Shown here: in pieces, positions 10,525 through 19,161 of the stretch
Position numbering within the stretch: the first letter of the stretch is position 1
Layout: each line of letters opens with the position of its first letter
NCBI GenBank assembly: GCA_030704615.1
Contig: CM060734.1
Location: forward strand, 48,872,042 to 48,936,041
Length of the DNA stretch: 64,000 nucleotides
Source: Takakia lepidozioides
Taxonomy: Eukaryota > Streptophyta > Takakiopsida > Takakiales > Takakiaceae
Direction of reading: 5' to 3'
Position numbers and translations under genes: made by a program
Notes under the pieces: generated by a model
What the model saw: the letters and a program-made list of their open reading frames with translations, nothing else
What the model was told of the DNA's origin: nothing
Database searches by the model: none

Positions 10525-11043
10525 ATCAGGATTAGATCTTGCTTGGGCGGGCTTCTATTCTTCCCCTCCATCTCTGTACTATTTTCATTACCTTGTACTT
10601 GTAGTTGCCAAAGCCTCTCTTGGTGGAGGCCAGTCAGTCCGGGGTTTTGGGCTGGGATATTCTGCAGGATCAGCGTTGCTGCTGGATTTTGGTGTGGGGG
10701 TGTTGATGTTTTGATTTCTTGTGTTTGGATCCCCCCCAACACCTGCATGCTTGACTGTGCGCCATGTTGGTTTTGTGTGGGCGCTTGCTTTCATAGGGAT
10801 TAGGCCGGATTTGATCACCGGTCAATCCTAGAGTATGCTGTCGGTGGTGAGGCTGGAGTGATGACCAGCAAGACCACCAGTGTTTCTTCTATGGTGAGGC
10901 TGGGTTGATGACCAGCCAACCATAGGAGTTCTTGCGGTGGATGCAGGTGCAGGTGCCCTGAGCCATTGGGATATGACCCTTAGACTGCAACAGGTGCCCA
11001 CCCGTGTCACTATTAGATTAGTACTAGAGCCTTATAGTGTCAC
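10525..11043 (+). other. Spacer between leader ORF and gag
   Basis: About 520 bases without a convincing gene. A pair of similar segments, GGTGAGGCTGGAGTGATGACC (10847-10867) and GGTGAGGCTGGGTTGATGACC (10893-10913), forms a short direct repeat. No ATG in the gag frame lies between the last in-frame stop (about 11035) and the conserved start of Gag. Confidence 0.5.
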
Positions 11044-14000
11044 GTGGAGGAGGTGCACATTGTGAGTGTCATTACGGAGTTACCCAAGGGTTTTGAGGGG
11101 AGTACGGCTACAGGCAGTAACAGTGAGAGTGGGTTCACAAGACGAGGTATTCGGTTCAGACCACCTTCACCGCCACCCTCAATTACTGTAGAGTCAGACA
11201 CAGACTCGGAGGCTTCATCAACAGGTGTGCACTTTCATTCGCCATTGTTGTGGGACGACATGGAGGAGATGTATGGAGCTACCAAGGGGCCTCGTAGGTA
11301 CTCTGGAGCTGTGGGCACAATCGAGTTGGATGACTTTATCCAGGAGTTCGACAGCTGGTGTGATTTGCAGCAGATGCGCAATCCACAGCTATTCACCCCA
11401 TTCATGGCGTGGAAGGGACTGTTCCAGCATTTGGAAGGCCCGCCTATGGACGATTACCACGAGTTCAGGCGAGGACATGAAGCAGAGATTGAGGAGTGGA
11501 GGATGTATTGGTCACCTGACTACATCTCCATTACTCGAGGCACGACGCGACCAGTAGCTGCATCAGTACCAATAGCTCCCACTGCCAGCACTAGTAGTGG
11601 AGCAGGTAGTGCTGGTACTTCTGCAGGTGGTACCAGTTCAGAAGGTGCTACTACTCCTCCTGCCACAGCTACAACACATGTGCCTAGATTCAACCCGGTG
11701 GTGGAGTTCTTCCAGGAGTTGCGGAGGAACTACCAAGGTGTACGGACAGAGAAGCTGCGAAGTTTGCAAGACTTCCAGCGCAAACCCAGTGAGAGCCTGC
11801 GAGAGGCGTACACTCGTATGAGGCGCTTGATAAGTGTGACCCAAGGGGTTACTGAAGCTCAGGCAATCCAGTTTTGGTATGGAATTCTGGACAAGGAGCT
11901 CAAGAGAAGGGTGCGAGATGCAACCCTGTTACAAGCAGCCCAACCCACATTAGCAGATGTGTTTCTGCTGGCTGAGCGGATTGAGCTCAACATGGTGGAG
12001 GAGCGAGTTGTTACAATTGGATTTGGCAAGGACATGCCTGTACGGGGCACAGCTGTCAGCCCACAAGCACAAGGGACTGCCCAACAGCGTGGTCAGGGGG
12101 GCAAGGTTGCCCAGCCCAAGTTCCATGGAGCTTACAGGGGACCTCAGGTGCAGAGGCCCGTGGCATCTTTTGCAGGCCAACAGCAACCAGGGGTGATATG
12201 TTGGACATGTGGAGGACCCCATGTCAAGAGAGATTGCCCAGAGAGTGGCAGAAGGCCGGCACAAGCACAGCCTGCACAGTTGCAGTGTGGGCATTGTGGC
12301 AAGTATGGGCATGGAGATGCCCAGTGTTATGACTTGCATCCTGAGTTGCGCCCAGGCCAGTTCCAAGGGAACAATGGTGGCCGGGGGCGAGGTGGACCAG
12401 CCCAAAGAGGACGAGGTGGTCGGGCACGAGGTGCAGGCCAAGGGCAACCTCCACATGGCCAAGGACGCGGAGGTCAGGGTGTTGACCAAGGCATGGCCAA
12501 TCGGCTTCAGCAGCTAGAGCAGAGGCTCGCTGCCATGGCTATAGCTCAGGCGGTACCGGCTCCCAGGCGGGATGGCCCACCTCCTGCTCCTGAGGGAGGA
12601 GATATGGGCGGCATGGGATTCATGTGCGGAGCAGCACTACCATTAGAGCAGGTGGAGTCTGCTGCAGCCGTGACTCGAGGAGCAACACGAGTTCCTGAGC
12701 CACGAGGTGCAGAGGTGGAGTTGGATCCACAACGTGGGGAGGCAAGCCGTCAGGCAAGGCTGCCTCAGTCATTCACCTTGGCGGAGACAGTGTCAACGCC
12801 ATCCATGGCACCTAGTTCTCGCCCGACTGTTACCGAGGCGGAGGTTACTATGCCATTGGGGAGAGCTACCCGTGCAGCACTGACACCTATTACCAAGGCT
12901 AGTGCAGCCGGTGTGTTATTGGGAGCAGCCACCTCTGTGTGTCAAGCCCCACTGTTCTCGGCGACCATGATTGCGACGCCGGGAGTGAGACCAGCTGCAG
13001 TGTTCAGACTAGCAGCAACACTCTGCGAGAGTGGAGAGGTCACTTCATCTTCTGCGGAGTTAGTGGAAGGTGTAGTGGCAGAGGGATCCTCGGATTTGAG
13101 GGTCAAGACTGCCACGGCAGCGCCCTGGCAAGCTGCAGCTGCCAGATTGACGGAGCTGCCAGCTAGGCCAGCCTTTGAGCGCGCCATGGTGACACCTGGA
13201 GTTGTCTTGTTAGACAACCAGGGAGGCATTTTCACTTTGAGTGGACCGGCAGGCAAGAAGTACCGGCCACTGCGGGTCTTGTTGGACTCAGGAGCTCAGC
13301 CACTGATGTTGGGCAGAGCTGCTATTGCAGGTTTGGGCCTCATGGAGGCGGATATGGAGCCTTGTCCTTTCCAGATACAGACATCTCTGGGAGGATCAGA
13401 GCAGGCTCGCGGCATGACACGGCATCAGTTGGCTATTAGACTGCAGCCGGATCATCCTGTAGATGGCTCAGTGATGCGAGCCAAGGCCATTGTGACAGAC
13501 GCGGTCTCTTACGATGTCCTCGTTGGTGGGGCAGTGTTATACCCCATGGGCTTCACCCTGGATTTCTGGGAGGAGTCAGCATCCTACAGGCCTGGATGGC
13601 AGTCAGGGGATGGTCGCCGTGCACAGCTCCCTGTGACATTCATTGGGGGTATTGCAGCTGCTCAGCGGGGCAAGATGCCAACACTAGCCGCCTTCACAGC
13701 TGCAGTTAGTTGGCCTGGAGAGTTGCTGGAAGGCAATGCCCATGCAGAGGATGTGCCACCTCCAGCAGAGCAGGATGACATGCATGGTACGGCGGAGTTG
13801 CCTGCCATGGTTGCTCACACTCCGTTGTGGGGTACGAGCAAGGATTTGCAGCACGCTGCTGATGGACGGGTGCAACAAGCTTGGGTAGAAGCTTTTGTAC
13901 CGTCAGGAGAGGAGGAGAGTGCGGTGATTGTACCAGGGCCACCTCAGTTGTCGCCATTGGACACCACACCTCTTGTGTGGCAGCGACCGGATGAAGGCAT

Positions 14001-14928
14001 ATGCCTTCTGGACTTATTTGGCGGGATCAGCACTGGATTGGCTGCAGTGCTGCAGGCAGGTGTACGAGTTCGACGTTACCTGTATGTGGAGAGGGATGAG
14101 ACTGCACGACGCGTCTCACTGCGCCATGTTGCTCAGATGGTGCAGCAGCACCCTGAGTTGTTGCCGGTGTCTGCAGTTCGTGGATATCAGCAGGCCTTGC
14201 CAGCAGACATTGCGTTGCTGGGGGCGCAAGATTTGGAGCAGGTTGGCTCCATTGATCTGATAGTGGCAGGTTGGCCCTGCCAAGGGCATTCATCAGCCGG
14301 GCATGGCAATGGATTGCGAGACTCGAGGACGGGTCTGTTTTGGGAGATGGTGCGGATTTTGCGCTGCTTGCAGCTTCATCAAGCTGTATCTCCAGCATAC
14401 ATCTTGGAGAATGTACCACTGATGGGTGATTCTCGGGCCAGGGTGATGGCCAGTGTGCATCAAGTCCGGTCGTGGCTTGGGTCAGCAGTGTTGCTGGATG
14501 CAGCTGCAGTGGGGTCACGGGCTCATCGTCCACGACTATGGTGGACTAACTTGATGCCACCCGCACTGCTCAAGCGTGCATTTGATGGGGTGCAGCGGCC
14601 AGCACACCTCACCGTGGATGGCATTTTGGACACAGGAAGGCAGTCTCAACGTGTGAGACACGATGACCGTTCGCCTTTGGCAGTGGTCAACAGGGTGGGT
14701 CAACCACGAGCAGCATTACCTACACTGCTCAGCTTCCCAGGATCCCATGCTTTTCGGGATGGTGGACCTGGCCTCCTGTGGGATGCTCAGTTGCAGCAGT
14801 TAGTGGAGCCTAATGCCGACGAGCGAGAGCGGGCTATGGGGTTTTCCACTGGGACCACGGCGGTGCCTTCCTTTCTGAGGCATCACGTCGTCAGGTGTTG
14901 GGGCAAGCAATGGATCTCAATTGCTTGA
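11044..14928 (+). CDS. Gag-protease-DNA cytosine methyltransferase polyprotein
   Basis: Open frame of 1294 codons. Residues 1-330: Gag capsid-type region (TIELDDFIQEFDSW, FQRKPSESLREAYTRMRRL). C386 begins a CX2CX3HX4C knuckle (CWTCGGPHVKRDC) and C415 a standard CX2CX4HX4C knuckle (CGHCGKYGHGDAQC). An RG-rich tract follows. D748 opens the aspartic-protease site LLDSGAQPLMLG. Residues about 985-1290 form a complete C5-cytosine methyltransferase (separate entry). The frame opens at GTG; the first in-frame ATG is 11260 (MEEMYG). Homology with element B extends upstream of that ATG (FTRRGIRFRPPSPP), so translation probably starts at a non-AUG codon or through splicing. The frame ends at TGA 14926-14928, overlapping the next frame by 34 bases. 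Confidence 0.85.
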   Translation: MEEVHIVSVITELPKGFEGSTATGSNSESGFTRRGIRFRPPSPPPSITVESDTDSEASSTGVHFHSPLLWDDMEEMYGATKGPRRYSGAVGTIELDDFIQEFDSWCDLQQMRNPQLFTPFMAWKGLFQHLEGPPMDDYHEFRRGHEAEIEEWRMYWSPDYISITRGTTRPVAASVPIAPTASTSSGAGSAGTSAGGTSSEGATTPPATATTHVPRFNPVVEFFQELRRNYQGVRTEKLRSLQDFQRKPSESLREAYTRMRRLISVTQGVTEAQAIQFWYGILDKELKRRVRDATLLQAAQPTLADVFLLAERIELNMVEERVVTIGFGKDMPVRGTAVSPQAQGTAQQRGQGGKVAQPKFHGAYRGPQVQRPVASFAGQQQPGVICWTCGGPHVKRDCPESGRRPAQAQPAQLQCGHCGKYGHGDAQCYDLHPELRPGQFQGNNGGRGRGGPAQRGRGGRARGAGQGQPPHGQGRGGQGVDQGMANRLQQLEQRLAAMAIAQAVPAPRRDGPPPAPEGGDMGGMGFMCGAALPLEQVESAAAVTRGATRVPEPRGAEVELDPQRGEASRQARLPQSFTLAETVSTPSMAPSSRPTVTEAEVTMPLGRATRAALTPITKASAAGVLLGAATSVCQAPLFSATMIATPGVRPAAVFRLAATLCESGEVTSSSAELVEGVVAEGSSDLRVKTATAAPWQAAAARLTELPARPAFERAMVTPGVVLLDNQGGIFTLSGPAGKKYRPLRVLLDSGAQPLMLGRAAIAGLGLMEADMEPCPFQIQTSLGGSEQARGMTRHQLAIRLQPDHPVDGSVMRAKAIVTDAVSYDVLVGGAVLYPMGFTLDFWEESASYRPGWQSGDGRRAQLPVTFIGGIAAAQRGKMPTLAAFTAAVSWPGELLEGNAHAEDVPPPAEQDDMHGTAELPAMVAHTPLWGTSKDLQHAADGRVQQAWVEAFVPSGEEESAVIVPGPPQLSPLDTTPLVWQRPDEGICLLDLFGGISTGLAAVLQAGVRVRRYLYVERDETARRVSLRHVAQMVQQHPELLPVSAVRGYQQALPADIALLGAQDLEQVGSIDLIVAGWPCQGHSSAGHGNGLRDSRTGLFWEMVRILRCLQLHQAVSPAYILENVPLMGDSRARVMASVHQVRSWLGSAVLLDAAAVGSRAHRPRLWWTNLMPPALLKRAFDGVQRPAHLTVDGILDTGRQSQRVRHDDRSPLAVVNRVGQPRAALPTLLSFPGSHAFRDGGPGLLWDAQLQQLVEPNADERERAMGFSTGTTAVPSFLRHHVVRCWGKQWISIA
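13996..14928 (+). other. DNMT3-like C5-cytosine DNA methyltransferase domain
   Basis: Catalytic domain within the polyprotein. Motif I is LLDLFGGISTGL (D990), the SAM-binding loop. YLYVERDETAR fits motif II. DLIVAGWPCQGHSSAG is motif IV, with catalytic Cys at residue 1079 (codon 14278-14280). ILENVP (E1122) is motif VI. SRAHRPRLWWTNL (about 1159) is motif VIII, resembling the AHR-R-WGN form of DNMT3/DRM enzymes. ERERAMGF (about 1260) fits the motif X region. No stops or missing catalytic residues. It should methylate cytosine in DNA using SAM. It lies between protease and reverse transcriptase, so it could be packaged in virus-like particles and act on the element's own cDNA. Substrate context is unknown. 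Confidence 0.88.
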
Positions 14929-15245
14929 CCTGGATTGTCAGCTTGGCTATGGCTGAGCAACGTAGAGTGCGGAGTGCACTTCCCTTGACGGTCTCTCTGC
15001 CTACCGAGACGGTACAGGCAGCGAGTGGGGGCGAGCCGGTGAGGACCACGAGGTGTAGACATCCATGGCACATGTGGGAGGTGCTCGAGGTTCAGAGGGA
15101 GTTGGCAGCGAAGGCAGCTGTGATGGATGAGGTTGGGGATTCTTCTCGGGATGAGGAGGTTCTCAATGATGAGATGATGGGGCAGGATGAGGCCTTGTCA
15201 TTGACTGAGCAGGAAGGGGGTACTGCTCAAGAGGTTGCAGCATAG
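14895..15245 (+). CDS. Linker frame between DNMT and reverse transcriptase
   Basis: 116-codon frame, shifted -1 relative to the Gag-DNMT frame and overlapping it at 14895-14928. Its first ATG is 14910. The predicted product is acidic in its C-terminal half (MDEVGDSSRDEEV, EMMGQDEALSLTEQE) and has no recognised domain. It overlaps the start of the RT frame (open from 15209). Gag-pol of gypsy elements is often joined by a -1 shift; here two shifts would be needed to go from DNMT to RT. I cannot tell programmed shifts from mutations, and element B lacks this part. Confidence 0.45.
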   Translation: MLGQAMDLNCLTWIVSLAMAEQRRVRSALPLTVSLPTETVQAASGGEPVRTTRCRHPWHMWEVLEVQRELAAKAAVMDEVGDSSRDEEVLNDEMMGQDEALSLTEQEGGTAQEVAA

Positions 15246-15919
15246 CAACCACGGGACGGTCCTCTACCTCTAAGCCCACTGGACTTAAGGTTGCAGTTAC
15301 GGAGGACAATTGGGAGCCTGACATTGGACCCATTGTCACCGGAGGAGAGAGACGACGTATACGGCGGTTCCTGAGGGCTTACAGGAATTGCTTTGCCTTC
15401 AGTTTGAAGGACTTGGGAGCACTGAAGGGTCAAGAGATCCGTATTGAGTTGGCCACTGACACGCCAATCTTTCGGAGACCCTATAGATACAGTGACATGG
15501 AGAGGTCTTTGATTCAGATGAGGACTCAAGATCTCTGGGAGGCAGGTTTGGTGGAGCTCTCTGGTGGAGAGTATGCTTCAGCCACAGTGATGCCAGCTAA
15601 GAAGGATGTCTATGGCAATTGGACGGAGAGACGTATGTGCGGTGATTACCGGCCTGTAAATCGTCAGACCAAGTCCGATAGGTATGCCATGCCAACACCA
15701 GAGGAGATCTTTGATGCCATTGGGCATTCCAAGGTCTTTAGCACGTTGGATTTACGATCCGGATATCACCAGTTGCCGATCAAGGAGGCGGATAAGCAAA
15801 AGACGGCATTTGGGGGATCAATGAGCACGGGAAGGATTGCCTATACCAGTGGCGGTTCTTACCATTTGGGCTTAAAAACGCTCCCGCTGAGTTTCAAAGA
15901 GTCATGGACAGGATTCTAG
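15209..15919 (+). CDS. Reverse transcriptase, N-terminal part (frameshifted)
   Basis: Open frame whose RT homology begins near EIRIELATDTPIFRRPYRYSD and includes RRMCGDYRPVNRQTKSDRY and [24 protein letters not shown]. The first catalytic Asp lies in the [10 protein letters not shown] block. Just after KTAF (about 15808-15812) the sequence switches to the next frame, where NEHGKDCLYQWRFLPFGL continues to the ATG at 15904. A single lost base in a G/T run explains it. Pol is therefore probably not translated in full from this copy unless the shift is bypassed. Confidence 0.85.
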   Translation, partial: AGRGYCSRGCSIATTGRSSTSKPTGLKVAVTEDNWEPDIGPIVTGGERRRIRRFLRAYRNCFAFSLKDLGALKGQEIRIELATDTPIFRRPYRYSDMERSLIQMRTQDLWEAGLVELSGGEYASATVMPAKKDVYGNWTERRMCGDYRPVNRQTKSDRYAMPTPEEIFDAIGHSKVFSTLDLRSGYHQLPIKEADKQKTAFGGSMSTGRIAYTSGGSYHLGLKTLPLSFKESWTGF

Positions 15920-18378
15920 CAGGGGTGGAGTTTGCTCGGTGCTACATAGATGACATCATCATCTTTAGTGCTGCGGTGGAGGAGCATGAGAGACACCTTC
16001 AGGGGGTATTTGAGCGCTTGAGGACGCACGGATTGAAGTTACATCCGGGCAAGTGCAAGTTTTTCCACAACCAGATTGAGTATCTGGGTCACATGATATA
16101 TCCTGGAGGATTGGGGGTACAGCAGACTAAGGTAGAGTCCATTGCACAGGTTCCACGTCCCACGGATGTGAGCCGAGTTCGAGCTTTCATGGGGTTAGCA
16201 AACTATTACAGACGGTTTGTTAAGGGATTTAGTGCCATTGCAAAGGCTCTAACCAAGCTGACCAAGGTGGACCAGGAGTGGCAGTGGGAAGATGAGCAAG
16301 AACAAGCTTTTCAAGAGCTCAAGGCGAGGTTGACCTCGGCGCCCATCTTGAGACGACCTATCAGGGGGCGTCCCTTTCAGCTGCATACAGATTGGAGCAT
16401 GCTGGGGCTTGGAGCGGTGCTCACACAGGTGGATGATGAGGGAAGAGAGTTCGTAGTGGCTTATGCTAGCCGCTCGAACAATGCTGCAGAGTCTAAGTAT
16501 AGCTCATATGAGGGAGAATGCTTAGCTGCAGTGTGGGCCGTGGCACACTTCAGGTGCTATTTATACGGCAATCTCTTCACCCTTGTCACGGATCACCAAC
16601 CACTCAAGTGGTTGATGGAGTCAGACAAGCTTACGGGGAAGCTTGCACGGTGGGCACTCATCCTTCAAGAGTATGACTTTCAGGTGGTGCATCGACCGGG
16701 TTTGGTCAATCGAAATGCAGATGGGTTGAGTCGCAATCCATGCACGAGCCAGCAGGATGACACTGGAGCTCGGTGGCATGGTGAGACGGACGAGGAGATG
16801 GTGCCCGGATGGCATGCATCTGCATTTCTGTGTATCTTGGCAGCGGAAGGCCAGGTTGGACCTACAACAGGGATGACTGTAGATCAAGTGTCTGAGGACC
16901 CTGAGGCCAGCAATGAGCAGGGTGGCGCCAAAGATATACATGAGGATTCAGTTGTGTTGGACTACCTCCGCAGTGGAGACACGGCAGCCACTATGACTGC
17001 CAAGGAGAGGGATCGGATCCTACAACGAGCCAAGAGGTTCAGGTGGGAGGGGACACACCTGCTTCGAGTGTGGGAGGATGGTCGAGTGAGGATTGTGCCT
17101 CACCCAACACAGCGGGCACGGTTAGTGCGGCATGCCCACGAGGAGTTGGGGCATTTTGGGGTGCGACGCACCCATAGTCTACTGCAGGGGCAGTATTGGT
17201 GGCGTGGTATGCACACAGAGGTGCAACAATTTGTGGCTAGGTGCATGGTGTGTGACAGGGTGCGTGCTTCATTCAACGCCCCTACTCCACAATTGCACCC
17301 TCTTCCGATCATGGGATTGGGCTACAGGTGGAGTCTTGACTTCGCAGGGCCGTTGCCACTGACCATGCGCCACAACAAGTACGTGTTGGTGATGGTGGAG
17401 CACTTCTCCAAGTGGATTGAATTGGTTCCATTGCCTGATAAGGCTAGTGAGGGAGCTGCGTATGCATTCTTGGATTGTGTGCTTAGCCGATTCGGTGCTC
17501 CAGCTGAGGTACTCACGGACCAAGGGAGAGAGTTCTTGGGGGAGTTTCAAACTTTGTGTGACAAGGCCTTGATAGACCACCGCACCACTTCTCGGGATTA
17601 TCCTGAGGCCGATGGCTTGGCAGAGAGAGTTGTTCAGACAGTAAAGAGGGGTTTGCGCAAGTATGGCTTGCAGAAGGGACACCTAGGAGATTGGGACCTT
17701 CAGTTACCCTGGCTAGCCATGGGCTACAGGTTCAGCAAGCAAGCATCACTTGCCTCCTTCTCACCATACTTTCTTCTCTTTGGCCGAGAGCCGGATTTGC
17801 CTACATCCATTCGCAGAGAAGCTGCTACAGTTCTTAACCTTGACGATCCGGACGTGTGGGCACGTGCATGTGAGCAGCGTGCAGAGTTGTTCAAGAGAGT
17901 CATGCCCATGGCTTTCGAGAACCTTGCCATTGCACAACACCGTGATACGTTGAGGTATGCTACCATACGTGGTGGGGGCTATCGTCCTGGGGTTCGGAGA
18001 TTCAACCCTGGTGACTATGTCTATCTGCAGCAGACTGCTCCTACGACCCTGGATGTGACTGCAGGACGTGTTATTTTGAGGGTTCGAGAGGTCTTGCCCT
18101 CAGGCGTCTTGGTCTTGGAGGGTCGGGATGGCATAACTTGGAAGGACCATGTGCGTAATTGTGCGCCATGTCACCTTCCGAATGTCGATGGCAGGATTGA
18201 CCCAAACCTGGCAGTGGTATCTGCAGGTTTGAGGTGCATGTTGTGTGGGTCTGCTAAAGGGGCAGCCACCATGCTGGTGTGTGATCGATGCTCTAGAGGT
18301 TGGCATATGGGATGCTTGACTCCACCTCTTGAGATGGTTCCAGATGGGGATTGGTTATGTCCACAATGCATTGGATAG
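15904..18378 (+). CDS. RT (C-terminal part)-RNase H-integrase-PHD finger
   Basis: 824-codon frame. RT active site CYIDDIIIF is at 15940-15966. RNase H follows (FQLHTDWSMLGLGAVL, VTDHQPLKWLMES). Integrase: an HHCC-type zinc region (HAHEELGHFG...CMVCDRV), then catalytic SLDFAGPL (Asp 17338), LTDQGREF (Asp 17518) and GLAERV (Glu 17623), with 34 residues between the last two. The C-terminus is a C4HC3 PHD finger (18235-18372) in place of the chromodomain typical of chromoviruses: CMLC...CDRC...HMGC...CPQC with Trp before CPQC. PHD fingers bind histone H3 tails, so this may steer integration to particular chromatin. The frame continues upstream in the RT frame at 15209-15919 after a one-base shift. 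Confidence 0.88.
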   Translation: MDRILAGVEFARCYIDDIIIFSAAVEEHERHLQGVFERLRTHGLKLHPGKCKFFHNQIEYLGHMIYPGGLGVQQTKVESIAQVPRPTDVSRVRAFMGLANYYRRFVKGFSAIAKALTKLTKVDQEWQWEDEQEQAFQELKARLTSAPILRRPIRGRPFQLHTDWSMLGLGAVLTQVDDEGREFVVAYASRSNNAAESKYSSYEGECLAAVWAVAHFRCYLYGNLFTLVTDHQPLKWLMESDKLTGKLARWALILQEYDFQVVHRPGLVNRNADGLSRNPCTSQQDDTGARWHGETDEEMVPGWHASAFLCILAAEGQVGPTTGMTVDQVSEDPEASNEQGGAKDIHEDSVVLDYLRSGDTAATMTAKERDRILQRAKRFRWEGTHLLRVWEDGRVRIVPHPTQRARLVRHAHEELGHFGVRRTHSLLQGQYWWRGMHTEVQQFVARCMVCDRVRASFNAPTPQLHPLPIMGLGYRWSLDFAGPLPLTMRHNKYVLVMVEHFSKWIELVPLPDKASEGAAYAFLDCVLSRFGAPAEVLTDQGREFLGEFQTLCDKALIDHRTTSRDYPEADGLAERVVQTVKRGLRKYGLQKGHLGDWDLQLPWLAMGYRFSKQASLASFSPYFLLFGREPDLPTSIRREAATVLNLDDPDVWARACEQRAELFKRVMPMAFENLAIAQHRDTLRYATIRGGGYRPGVRRFNPGDYVYLQQTAPTTLDVTAGRVILRVREVLPSGVLVLEGRDGITWKDHVRNCAPCHLPNVDGRIDPNLAVVSAGLRCMLCGSAKGAATMLVCDRCSRGWHMGCLTPPLEMVPDGDWLCPQCIG
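18235..18372 (+). other. PHD finger at the integrase C-terminus
   Basis: Cys pairs CMLC and CDRC, then HMGC and CPQC, with WLCPQC spacing typical of PHD fingers. In element B the corresponding domain reads CDRY, so one zinc ligand is lost there while the element A copy is intact. Conservation of the domain in both copies argues it belongs to the family. Confidence 0.8.
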
Positions 18379-18626
18379 TGGGAGTGGATACAACCATGGA
18401 AGGCTAACAAGCAACGCAAGGCCCAGCTACAGGATACCTTGAATACACGAAGGCCTGGCTCAAGTTCACAGATTGCAAGACGGCGACTAACGATGGGGCT
18501 ACTCTTGTACCCGGCCTCTTGGTCTATAGAGTTTGAGTACGATAGGGACAGTGATAGAGGACTTAGTACGGCTATGGCTATTACGTCTTGTAGCTATCTG
18601 GAGGTAGAGGGACCTATCCACCAGCT
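18379..18626 (+). other. 3' untranslated region of element A
   Basis: Non-coding stretch between the PHD stop codon and the polypurine tract. It is clearly conserved in element B (32455-32702 on the minus strand), including the block GAATACACGAAGGCCTGGCT and its counterpart. Confidence 0.7.
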
Positions 18627-18635
18627 AGGGGGGCG
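18627..18635 (+). promoter_or_regulatory. Polypurine tract of element A
   Basis: AGGGGGGCG directly precedes repeat B1, with the same sequence in element B. This is the expected primer for plus-strand DNA synthesis, which puts the retroviral-type end of the element at the start of B1 and not at A2. Confidence 0.65.
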
Positions 18636-18722
18636 ATTGTGGTAGACTACTTTATTGTGCATATATGTGTGGTGTGGTTCGGACAGCGATGTAGTTGTGT
18701 AGCGATATGTATGCGCACGACA
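18636..18722 (+). repeat. Terminal repeat B1 of element A
   Basis: 87 bp from ATTGTGGTAGACTAC to GCGCACGACA, identical by eye to B2 (19071-19157). It is followed by the dinucleotide GC and then A2. The junction CACGACAGCTGTCAAG is identical in element B. Confidence 0.85.
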
Positions 18723-18724
18723 GC

Positions 18725-19071
18725 TGTCAAGTTAAATAAGCACAGTGTGAAAACAGCTAGAATAAAACTAGTTATTTGTATTTAACACTTGGAGTTAGGT
18801 CAAGTGTTAAATCAGGTGTCAAGTTTAGTTTGACACCTGGTCTGTCTTATCTTCACGAGAGCGGCAGTCGCGCAGCTCATCTCTCTCGAGTTGAGCCTGC
18901 GCGACCGAGCTCCTGCATGCGTTTAGATCTGAGTGTACTCATGATGGGAGTGTAGGTTGTTGTGGGGTGGAGTCCCCATAGCTTGGGGTGCCCCTGGCTC
19001 GACTTCTATTTCTAAGAGTGATGGTTTGGTTTTCATGCTTTGCATCGTGTGTGACTTTAGCTTGCTTATCA
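18725..19071 (+). repeat. Terminal repeat A2 of element A
   Basis: 347 bp identical by eye to A1 (7119-7465). It is bounded on both sides by copies of B, unlike A1. Confidence 0.85.
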
Positions 19072-19156
19072 TTGTGGTAGACTACTTTATTGTGCATATA
19101 TGTGTGGTGTGGTTCGGACAGCGATGTAGTTGTGTAGCGATATGTATGCGCACGAC
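19071..19156 (+). repeat. Terminal repeat B2 of element A
   Basis: Second copy of the 87-bp B repeat, forming the right end of the element. The last base is either 19156 or 19157, because the terminal A could belong to the ACCAA target repeat. With B1 and A2 it completes an A1 ... B1-A2-B2 arrangement. Confidence 0.8.
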
Positions 19157-19161
19157 ACCAA

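Larger units (their letters stand above)
7119..19156 (+). mobile_element. Element A: Ty3/gypsy-like retroelement with DNMT and PHD finger
   Basis: About 12 kb, flanked by the 5-bp direct repeat ACCAA (7114-7118 and 19157-19161). Order: repeat A1, long leader with a 249-codon ORF, Gag-protease-DNA methyltransferase, linker frame, reverse transcriptase-RNase H-integrase-PHD finger, polypurine tract, repeat B1, repeat A2, repeat B2. A1 and A2 (347 bp) look identical base for base, as do B1 and B2 (87 bp), so insertion was recent. The reading frame of the disrupted MULE-like gene continues across it. Protein order protease-RT-RH-IN places it with Ty3/gypsy; the terminal structure does not match a normal LTR element. 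Confidence 0.85.

Noticed and set aside
11957-14533. Several long frames antisense or out of frame to the Gag-DNMT polyprotein
   Set aside because: They are shadows of a strongly coding frame with recognised domains; none has its own features.
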